Shown: positions 1-4,793 of the stretch, piece after piece | How the letters are laid out: each line of letters opens with the position of its first letter | How positions within the stretch are numbered: position 1 is the first letter of the stretch | Assembly (NCBI GenBank): GCA_913046025.1 | Contig: CAJWRP010000182.1 | Coordinates: forward strand, 1-5,740 | Length of the DNA stretch: 5,740 nt | Direction: 5' to 3' | Source: an uncultured Chloroflexota bacterium | Lineage (GTDB): Bacteria; Chloroflexota; Dehalococcoidia; SAR202; UBA11138 | The notes under the pieces: generated by a model | What the model saw: the letters and a program-made list of their open reading frames with translations, nothing else | What the model was told of the DNA's origin: nothing | Databases searched by the model: none | Translations under genes and position numbers: made by a program

Positions 1-209
1 CAGCCGATAATGAACGAAGGTCCACCGGCAAATAGCCAGCCCTCCGACCATTCCTCAGCAGGGCCGTGCTTCTTGAGGTAAAGCAGGAAAAGCCCTAGTC
101 CAACGGCGAGCAATATCACCGACAAGCTATTTACGCCGAGGATGATTCCTATAATGAAGCCAACAATGGCCCAAGAGAATGGGGTATCTATATAACGTGC
201 GTAATCCAT
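1..209 (-). CDS. Small membrane protein of unknown function, N-terminal part only
   Basis: Reading leftward from the ATG at 209, the frame stays open for 69 codons to the window edge, so the C-terminus is missing. The protein begins MDYARYIDTPFSWAIVGFII. A hydrophobic segment spans about residues 11-30 and a second about 31-44. A charged stretch (KKHGPAEEWSEGW) follows, and then a third hydrophobic run begins at the edge. This is the look of a small multi-pass inner-membrane protein. I do not recognise the family. The start is uncertain: the frame is also open upstream, and a GTG six codons earlier (227-225) is an alternative. Neither start has a convincing Shine-Dalgarno; a GGGAG lies about 20 nt before the ATG. 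The gene is divergent from the methyltransferase at 374. Confidence 0.6.
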   Translation of the reverse strand, partial: MDYARYIDTPFSWAIVGFIIGIILGVNSLSVILLAVGLGLFLLYLKKHGPAEEWSEGWLFAGGPSFIIG

Positions 210-283
210 AGCGTAAGAAGGATACACTCCCACCAACCCGGATGCAACGAAATGGCATCCAATAGATATCAGCTTAATCGGCC

Positions 284-289
284 TATAAT
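284..289 (+). promoter_or_regulatory. Candidate -10 box for the methyltransferase gene
   Basis: A perfect TATAAT hexamer lies about 85 nt upstream of the TTG start at 374, in the divergent gap. No recognisable -35 hexamer is found 16-18 bp upstream of it, and no TGn extension precedes it. The call rests on the -10 match and position alone. Confidence 0.35.
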
Positions 290-361
290 CTGGTCACATA
301 GTTGGCAATAGCACCGGTCCGCTGTAATAATTGGAGTTGCACCAGCGGTACTGCTGAAATT

Positions 362-366
362 AGGAG
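362..366 (+). promoter_or_regulatory. Ribosome binding site that fixes a TTG start at 374
   Basis: AGGAG lies 7 nt before a TTG codon at 374-376 that is in frame with the methyltransferase. The frame is open further upstream, to another TTG at 302, but that one has no ribosome site. The same arrangement, TAGGAGTA then five bases then TTG, precedes the flavoprotein gene at 1805, which supports both calls. Confidence 0.7.
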
Positions 367-373
367 TAATCCC

Positions 374-1201
374 TTGACCTCTGCAATCGATTCTTGGAAG
401 CATCAGGTTGAAACGCACCATGCCCAGTCGGAAGCCGTGCAGGCCAAGGCCCAGTGGTCTTCGGCCGACTTCTGGAGACCTTATGCGCAGTACTTCCGAC
501 AAGACCCCGGGCGTACAGACGATCCTGTCATAGACAAGATTTTGTCTAAAATAAGTCCCACATCAACAGTGCTAGACGTTGGAGGTGGTGCGGGTCGAAT
601 TGCTTTGCCTCTGGCATTGAAGGCTTCCCACGTCACCGTCGCCGAACCCTCCGAGAGCATGATCGAGCAGCTTCAGGAAGAGGCGCAGCAGTCGGGAATT
701 ACCAATGTCTCCGTGGTGCAAAGCCTCTGGGAAGAGGCCAGGACTGCGCCGGCCGATGTGGTGATATGTGCCCACGTCCTCTACGGTGTGGCCGACGCAG
801 AGCCTTTCATCCGCAAACTAGCTGAGCACGCCAAACAGCAGGTCATGATCTTGTGCTTCACGCGAGCGCCAATTTCACGGCTGTCGCCGTTCTGGCTTCC
901 TGTACACGGCGAAGAGCGCATCGATATGCCAGGGCTATCGGAACTCATGCCTTTACTCTGGGAGATGGGTATTTACCCAGATGTCGAGATGTTCGAGCCA
1001 TCACCGCAGCAGACTTTTGAGAGCCACGAGCACGCACACGACCAGCTACTAAATCGCCTTTACGTGAAACCTAATACAGAACAGGACGATCGATTGAAGA
1101 AGGCTATACAAGACCTACTGATTGAGACATCGGACGGGCTCGCCATCAGGGACGTTGAACCTGGTAGGCAAGGACTAATTATCTGGAGTCCTGAGCGCTA
1201 G
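374..1201 (+). CDS. Class I SAM-dependent methyltransferase
   Basis: This 275-residue protein (TTG start) has the Rossmann-type methyltransferase core. Motif I, VLDVGGGAGR, is at about residues 66-75. The acidic residue that normally binds the SAM ribose hydroxyls is E91 (VTVAEPSESM), and the post-motif strand is DVVICAHVLYGVAD at about 128-141. Before the core is a helical segment containing WSSADFWRPYAQYF, which often caps the active site in small-molecule methyltransferases. The C-terminal third (about 165-275) is less conserved and presumably sets substrate specificity, which I cannot name. The protein is probably cytoplasmic, since no signal or membrane segment is seen. It stands alone on its strand, divergent from the membrane protein and convergent with the flavoprotein gene. 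The TTG at 374 is preferred over the TTG at 302 because of its AGGAG and because the extra 24 residues look non-coding (cysteine-rich, no pattern). Fold assignment is sure; substrate unknown. Confidence 0.88.
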   Translation: MTSAIDSWKHQVETHHAQSEAVQAKAQWSSADFWRPYAQYFRQDPGRTDDPVIDKILSKISPTSTVLDVGGGAGRIALPLALKASHVTVAEPSESMIEQLQEEAQQSGITNVSVVQSLWEEARTAPADVVICAHVLYGVADAEPFIRKLAEHAKQQVMILCFTRAPISRLSPFWLPVHGEERIDMPGLSELMPLLWEMGIYPDVEMFEPSPQQTFESHEHAHDQLLNRLYVKPNTEQDDRLKKAIQDLLIETSDGLAIRDVEPGRQGLIIWSPER

Positions 1202-1358
1202 CACTGCTATCTTGCCCGACTTTGGCGAATCGTATGCGAACCCATATGGATATGGCGGAATAATTCTTCGTCAACCCAATTATTAATAAGCTAACTGTCT
1301 TGCGTGGCCATGTTGCCCACGTGGTTCAAAAAAGCAGTGCAACCTATTAACCTCTAAG

Positions 1359-1805
1359 CTAACTATTCAAAAATCGGTATTTAGGGTGCCAGCCACCGCC
1401 CGTCCAGGTGCTCACCGTTCGAGGGGTTATCCTTATAAAACAGCGGGGCTCGTCTTTTGTGCTGTTGAAATAGCGCATGCCCTCTTCTTGGCCCAGGTAG
1501 CGTATTGCCCTCGTAGGCGCCGAATGCAGCCAGGCATCGTCCTCTATGACCGCGTCGGCCTCCATGATGACCCTGGTGTAGGGCGAGTCGTACGTGTCGA
1601 TACACACCGACACCTTTGAATTGGCCTTTATATTGGCCACCCATTTCGCCGCCTGTCGCCCTGCAACGGTAAACGTCTCCCCATCGTAGTCGAACCAGAG
1701 AGGACAGACGTAAGGCCAACCCTCTGGCCCTATGGTGCCAAGCTTCAAGATGGGTCGACCGGTCGTCAAGAATTCATACAACTGTTCAGTCGTAAGTCCA
1801 GGCAA
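1359..1805 (-). CDS. Pyridoxamine 5'-phosphate oxidase-like split-barrel flavoprotein (FMN or F420 binding)
   Basis: This 148-residue protein starts at TTG (1805-1803). It has the small split beta-barrel plan of the PNPOx-like / flavin-deazaflavin oxidoreductase superfamily. An N-terminal helix (LTTEQLYEFL) leads to the first strands, LKLGTIGPEGWPYVCPLWFDYDG (about 21-43). The segment RQAAKWVANIKANSKVSVCI (about 50-69) is the usual cofactor-phosphate-binding and dimer region, and the C-terminus is rich in aromatics (TWTGGGWHPKYRF). Its length fits the F420-dependent/heme-utilisation-like branch rather than true pyridoxamine-phosphate oxidase, which is longer. Whether it uses FMN or F420, and on what substrate, cannot be read from the sequence. 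It is the second gene of an operon: only 10 nt separate it from the GGT-like gene, and its AGGAG (1813-1817) overlaps that gene's stop codon, suggesting translational coupling. Confidence 0.85.
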   Translation of the reverse strand: MPGLTTEQLYEFLTTGRPILKLGTIGPEGWPYVCPLWFDYDGETFTVAGRQAAKWVANIKANSKVSVCIDTYDSPYTRVIMEADAVIEDDAWLHSAPTRAIRYLGQEEGMRYFNSTKDEPRCFIRITPRTVSTWTGGGWHPKYRFLNS

Positions 1806-1812
1806 TGCGCTA

Positions 1813-1817
1813 CTCCT
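1813..1817 (-). promoter_or_regulatory. Ribosome binding site overlapping the upstream stop codon; fixes a TTG start
   Basis: On the minus strand the sequence reads TAGGAG, seven bases, then TTG. The TAG is the stop of the GGT-like gene (1818-1816), and AGGAG is the ribosome site of the flavoprotein. Spacing to the TTG is 7 nt, the same as in the methyltransferase gene. No in-frame ATG or GTG is better placed. Confidence 0.75.
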
Positions 1818-3528
1818 AGATACCTTCGGCGTATGCCGAATGGAAAGAATCTACCCCTGCAGTCAAGCCGTCATCGCCTCGCAGGATGGCCACCGGACTG
1901 GCGAAGCTGGCAAAGCCCGCCTCAACCTGCCCCCCACCGATGACCCTTGGCGTATGCCCCCTGCCTTCCAGAGCGGAAAGCAGAGCTGCATCATACCTGG
2001 GGTCCACGCTGGTGAAAGGCATGCTGCAGTCCAACCTAGGGGAGTCTATCGCTGCCTGCGGCCCCATGCCAAAGTCAAGAATCTTGATAATCTGCTGAGT
2101 TACACAGTTGGTTATGCGCCTTCCACCAGAAGCTCCCACAGCCAACTTGACCCCGTCGGAGTCCATGACCAGCGCGGGCGTCATGTTATTCAGTGGGAAC
2201 TTGCCAGAAGCAATGGAGTTAACACGGCCAGGCACTGGGTCGTACCACATCATGCCGTTGTTCATGACCACGCCGGTACCCTTGGGAATAATGCCTGAGC
2301 CAAAGCCCGACATGATGGTGTTTGTCATGGAGACGGCGTTACCGTCACCGTCGATGACGCACAGGTGGGTTGTGCCATTATCGAATCCTGGCCTGCTGGA
2401 AGCCAGCACCTTTTCCGGACGGCGTCCCTCTTCCACCCAGGGGTCTCCAGGCAGGAACTGATTTGCCGTGTGCGCTGTGACTTCTGCCCGCCGGCGAGCA
2501 ATGTACTCATCAGACACAAGGCCATTCCAAGGCACTTCTGCGAACTCGGGGTCCGCCACATATTCGAACCGGTCTGCATACGCCAAACGCGCGCACGTGA
2601 TGTACGTGTGCAGCATCTCCTCACTGTTATGCCCCATAGAGGAAATATCAAAACCGTCAAGAAGCTTCAGCGTCATGGCACTGGTAATCCCGGCGCTCGC
2701 AAAGGGTGGGACCCTGACGGTGTATCCTCGATAGGAGAACTCCAAGCCCCTGTCCCATACGAAAGGCTTGTACTGAGCCAAATCGTTCATGGACAGAATA
2801 CCGCCGTTCGCCTGGATATCAGCAGTCATGGCCTGTGCAAAGTCGCCCTTGTAGTAGGCATCGGGGCCTTCCCGACCAATGGCTTCAAGAATGTTTGCTA
2901 GCTCAGGCTGCTTTAGACTAGCGGGATTCGTTAGATCGCCTATTGGCATGTTGCCTCCTGGCATTAGAACTCGGCGAAGCTCTTCATACTTGAATAGCAT
3001 TCCGGCCAGAGTTCCCATGGCGTAGAGATTGTGCCACCCTGGTGCATAGCCCTCTCTAGCCAGGCGGACAGCAGGCGCAACAACGTCTTTCAGAGGCAGC
3101 CTGCCGAATCGGCTATGTGCTTCGCATAAGCCTGCAACCGCACCTGGGGTCGCTATGGACCTGTAGCCTTCAATATTCTCGTTGTTGGTGACTGCCGGCC
3201 AGCCGAAGTTCCCCACGGCGCCCTCTCCGGTCAATTGGAACATATCCGGGGTTGCGGCCAATGGGCCCCGCATAGGGAAGCCTATTACACCACCTACCTG
3301 ACCCATCTGGTAGACAAGGTATCCTCCTCCACCTATCCCGCTCGACGCAGGCTCCACCACGCCCACTGCAAAGCAGGCAGCTACGGCAGCATCTACTGCA
3401 TTCCCTCCATTTTTCAACATTTCCAGGCCGGCCCTGGTGGCTTCGGGATCCTTAGTAGCGACCATTCCGCTGGACGCCCTTGCTTCGCTCTTGACGAGGT
3501 TGGTAACTGTGGACTGGTTCTGCATCAT
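1816..3528 (-). CDS. Gamma-glutamyltransferase-like Ntn hydrolase (substrate probably not a standard gamma-glutamyl compound)
   Basis: This 570-residue protein is close to the usual GGT precursor length. It has the GGT family plan: a large-subunit region with GGNAVDAAVAACFAVGVVEP (41-60) and SGIGGGGYLV (63-72), TPGAVAGL (127-134), then the autocleavage site NGTTHLCVIDGDGNAV (384-399). T386 is the expected nucleophile and new N-terminus of the small subunit. Oxyanion-hole glycines are G468-G469 (GASGGRRI). Compared with E. coli GGT, as I recall it, several residues that hold the glutamyl group differ: R114 becomes P85, N411 becomes M406, Q430 becomes G425, D433 becomes W428, and the S462-S463 pair becomes N447-N448. 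The lid loop is about ten residues shorter. No signal peptide is visible, so a cytoplasmic enzyme is likely, unlike periplasmic E. coli GGT. Two adjacent ATGs can start it; AGGAGG lies 5 nt from the first and 8 nt from the second. It leads the operon with the flavoprotein. Confidence 0.92.
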   Translation of the reverse strand: MMQNQSTVTNLVKSEARASSGMVATKDPEATRAGLEMLKNGGNAVDAAVAACFAVGVVEPASSGIGGGGYLVYQMGQVGGVIGFPMRGPLAATPDMFQLTGEGAVGNFGWPAVTNNENIEGYRSIATPGAVAGLCEAHSRFGRLPLKDVVAPAVRLAREGYAPGWHNLYAMGTLAGMLFKYEELRRVLMPGGNMPIGDLTNPASLKQPELANILEAIGREGPDAYYKGDFAQAMTADIQANGGILSMNDLAQYKPFVWDRGLEFSYRGYTVRVPPFASAGITSAMTLKLLDGFDISSMGHNSEEMLHTYITCARLAYADRFEYVADPEFAEVPWNGLVSDEYIARRRAEVTAHTANQFLPGDPWVEEGRRPEKVLASSRPGFDNGTTHLCVIDGDGNAVSMTNTIMSGFGSGIIPKGTGVVMNNGMMWYDPVPGRVNSIASGKFPLNNMTPALVMDSDGVKLAVGASGGRRITNCVTQQIIKILDFGMGPQAAIDSPRLDCSMPFTSVDPRYDAALLSALEGRGHTPRVIGGGQVEAGFASFASPVAILRGDDGLTAGVDSFHSAYAEGI

Positions 3529-3533
3529 TGGAG

Positions 3534-3539
3534 CCTCCT
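3534..3539 (-). promoter_or_regulatory. Strong Shine-Dalgarno of the GGT-like gene
   Basis: The minus strand reads AGGAGG, ctcca, ATGATG. Spacing is 5 nt to the first ATG (3528) and 8 nt to the second (3525), so the second could be the main start. The two proteins differ by one methionine only. Confidence 0.8.
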
Positions 3540-3554
3540 GAAATAGGTGGCGCT

Positions 3555-3583
3555 AGCATACTCTCAGCCTATAAAGCCGTCAA
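3555..3583 (-). promoter_or_regulatory. Sigma70-type promoter of the GGT-like/flavoprotein operon
   Basis: On the minus strand TTGACG (3583-3578) is followed by exactly 17 bp and TATGCT (3560-3555). The -35 matches consensus at 5 of 6 positions and the -10 at 4 of 6. The predicted transcript start is near 3548, which gives a leader of about 20 nt that just includes the AGGAGG. Position, spacing and orientation all fit. Confidence 0.65.
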
Positions 3584-3625
3584 ACACACACATCGCGCCT
3601 ATTCTTATTACAATAATTTGGGGGT

Positions 3626-3634
3626 TGCTACAAT
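3626..3634 (+). promoter_or_regulatory. Candidate extended -10 promoter of the nuclease-like gene
   Basis: TGCTACAAT is a TGn-extended -10 element with a hexamer matching TATAAT at 5 of 6 positions. It sits 33 bp before the GTG start at 3668. There is no good -35 (TATTAC or TTATTA at the right distance), which extended -10 promoters tolerate. The divergent GGT promoter lies about 45 bp away. Confidence 0.45.
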
Positions 3635-3667
3635 GCTTTTCATTAATAAAAGAGTAATCATCGCTAT

Positions 3668-4294
3668 GTGCGATATACACTCGTTTTTTGGATAGTAATG
3701 ATTGTCGGCTCAATCAGATGGGGCTTAGCCGCGCGAATGCATTCTGTGTTCGATTTTTCCTGGCCTCAACAAAGCAAGATCGAAGCCCTACCTCTAGACG
3801 ATTTCGCCATTCTGGCAAAGGAAGCGGTGGACAGGATTATTGACAACTCACCTGGACGCGGCTACCACACTAAAAATATGGAAACAGCCGACGTCATTAA
3901 GATATTCGACGACGATACTATCGAGGTGTCCACCAATAACGGCCTGATGATTGTGGGTTACCTTGGCATTGATGCCCCGGTACTGGAGATCCCCGCAGAT
4001 GGTTCAGAGCCATTTGACATTGAGGCCTTGGAGCGCAATCGAGATATTGTCGAAGGCCAACAGGTTTGGCTCGAACAAGACTTGATCGAGCAAGGCAAGA
4101 ATGGACGCCATCTCCGCTACGTTTACGTTGGTCAACTCATGGCGAACGCCCTATTTCTGTACGAAGGCCTTGCCAGAGTGGATACCTCTTCTAAAGGGCT
4201 GAACTATTCGGATATCATCCACCTGGTCGACCAGCAAGCGATTATGGATCCCCAGAGTGGATGGCTTAGAGAATGGTCCAGCGGCCGACGGTGA
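3668..4294 (+). CDS. Staphylococcal nuclease (SNase)-like protein with an incomplete active site, probably secreted or membrane-anchored
   Basis: This is a 208-residue protein. Residues 4-21 (TLVFWIVMIVGSIRWGLA) are hydrophobic and could be a signal peptide or membrane anchor, though R17 interrupts the segment. Residues 22-72 form a linker I do not recognise. Residues 73-200 fit the SNase OB fold: ADVIKIFDDDTIEV (74-87), YLGIDAP (98-104), a helix with EALERNRDIVEGQQVWLEQ, GRHLRYVYVGQLMANALFLYEGLARV (146-171) and the closing SGWL. Against S. aureus nuclease the metal ligands D21 and D40 correspond to D83 and D102, and R87 to R147. However, R35 is G97 and the general base E43 is V105, so normal nuclease activity is doubtful; a binding role is possible. 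The start is uncertain: GTG 3668 is the first usable codon after an in-frame TAA at 3647 but has only a weak AGAG 13 nt upstream. ATG 3698 would shorten the hydrophobic segment. The gene is divergent from GGT and convergent with the ABM gene, 48 bp away. Confidence 0.78.
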   Translation: MRYTLVFWIVMIVGSIRWGLAARMHSVFDFSWPQQSKIEALPLDDFAILAKEAVDRIIDNSPGRGYHTKNMETADVIKIFDDDTIEVSTNNGLMIVGYLGIDAPVLEIPADGSEPFDIEALERNRDIVEGQQVWLEQDLIEQGKNGRHLRYVYVGQLMANALFLYEGLARVDTSSKGLNYSDIIHLVDQQAIMDPQSGWLREWSSGRR

Positions 4295-4342
4295 TAGCCG
4301 ATAGGGCCTTACCACTTAGCTTGGAGATGTCCTCATCTGAAC

Positions 4343-4627
4343 CTAAACCGCCTCGAAGCGCTCGGACTCTGCTGGCTGAGACCAGAGGTCATCCGCCCCC
4401 GTCATCGCCGCCGCTCGCTCCGGGCTGGACCTCCACTGATCATATATCTCGTTGCTGTCCCACTTGACCATAGTGGTGATCTTGGTAGGCTCGCTCAGGG
4501 AAAAGTAGGTCTCTCTACTAACAAAGCCAGGAGCCCTGCTCTGTGCCGCCCCGTTGCCATCTAGCAGATCACGAGCCACTTGAAGTTTTTCCTCTTTGGC
4601 CCAGTGATGGGTCAATACACCTATCAT
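4343..4627 (-). CDS. Antibiotic biosynthesis monooxygenase (ABM) domain protein
   Basis: This 94-residue protein has the size and pattern of the ABM dimeric alpha/beta-barrel family. A first strand, MIGVLTHHW, leads to a helix KEEKLQVARDLL (11-22). The family hallmark APGFVSRE follows (32-39). The third strand is KITTMVKWDS (49-58), and the second helix is NEIYDQWRSSPERAAAM (59-75). Members are cofactor-free monooxygenases acting on quinols and polyketides, or heme degraders, but many are uncharacterised; the substrate here cannot be told. I chose the ATG at 4627, where the strand pattern of the family begins and GGAGGGG precedes it. An in-frame ATG at 4660 would add 11 residues, and its only support is a weak GGAAAG. 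The gene is divergent from the MFS transporter, which suggests a shared substrate or regulator. Confidence 0.82.
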   Translation of the reverse strand: MIGVLTHHWAKEEKLQVARDLLDGNGAAQSRAPGFVSRETYFSLSEPTKITTMVKWDSNEIYDQWRSSPERAAAMTGADDLWSQPAESERFEAV

Positions 4628-4631
4628 ATCC

Positions 4632-4636
4632 CCTCC
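4632..4636 (-). promoter_or_regulatory. Ribosome binding site supporting the ATG at 4627
   Basis: The minus strand reads CGGAGGGGATATG. GGAGG lies 4 nt before the ATG at 4627, slightly close but much stronger than anything before the alternative ATG at 4660. It favours the 94-residue form of the ABM protein. Confidence 0.6.
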
Positions 4637-4711
4637 GGTTTTGTGGAATAGCCAGCGCATTACGCACTTTCCATATGCACTGCAAATTGACGATGGTTAG
4701 TTCGCGGGGCG

Positions 4712-4740
4712 AGTGTAGCAGTGGCAATATCCAGCGTCAA
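4712..4740 (-). promoter_or_regulatory. Sigma70-type promoter with extended -10 for the ABM gene
   Basis: On the minus strand TTGACG (4740-4735) is followed by 17 bp and TACACT (4717-4712). The spacer ends in TGC, giving an extended -10. The -35 is identical to that of the GGT operon. The predicted start near 4705 leaves a leader of about 78 nt before the ATG at 4627. Confidence 0.6.
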
Positions 4741-4756
4741 TAAAGCAGCAGTTGAA

Positions 4757-4776
4757 TGTTGCATATGAGTGCAACA
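4757..4776. repeat. Inverted repeat TGTTGCA-N6-TGCAACA, possible operator
   Basis: Seven-base arms pair perfectly around a 6-bp centre (TATGAG). The site lies in the divergent gap, 16 bp behind the -35 of the ABM promoter and 17 bp before the MFS start codon. Size and symmetry suit a dimeric helix-turn-helix repressor or activator. No regulator gene is present in the window. A related sequence, CATATG-N3-TGCAA, occurs at 4672-4685, against CATATG-N2-TGCAA at 4762-4774. Confidence 0.5.
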
Positions 4777-4793
4777 CCGCCCATGATATAAAG

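Noticed and set aside
302..373. Longer N-terminus for the methyltransferase from TTG 302
   Set aside because: That TTG has no ribosome site, and the added residues show no family-like pattern, while TTG 374 has AGGAG at ideal spacing.
1302..1322. Hairpin GCGTGGC / GCC-C-ACGT as a possible terminator between convergent genes
   Set aside because: The stem has a bulge and there is no T-run after it in either direction; the A-run (1328-1333) is on the wrong side for both strands.
1201..1340. 8-bp inverted repeat GCACTGCT / AGCAGTGC bounding most of the gap between the methyltransferase and flavoprotein genes, like the ends of a miniature transposable element
   Set aside because: No target-site duplication flanks it, the first arm begins inside the stop codon, and an 8-bp match in a gap of this size is not rare.
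1732..2298. Long open frame on the plus strand opposite the GGT-like and flavoprotein genes, as well as others at 2365-2901
   Set aside because: Their translations have no recognisable domain and they lie wholly opposite strongly supported genes; they reflect codon use of the minus strand.
4325..4338. Short hairpin AGATG-TCCT-CATCT between the nuclease-like and ABM genes as a bidirectional terminator
   Set aside because: The stem is only five base pairs and no T-run follows on either strand.
4687..4719. TTGACG at 4687-4692 as a -35 for the MFS gene
   Set aside because: No acceptable -10 hexamer lies 16-19 bp downstream.
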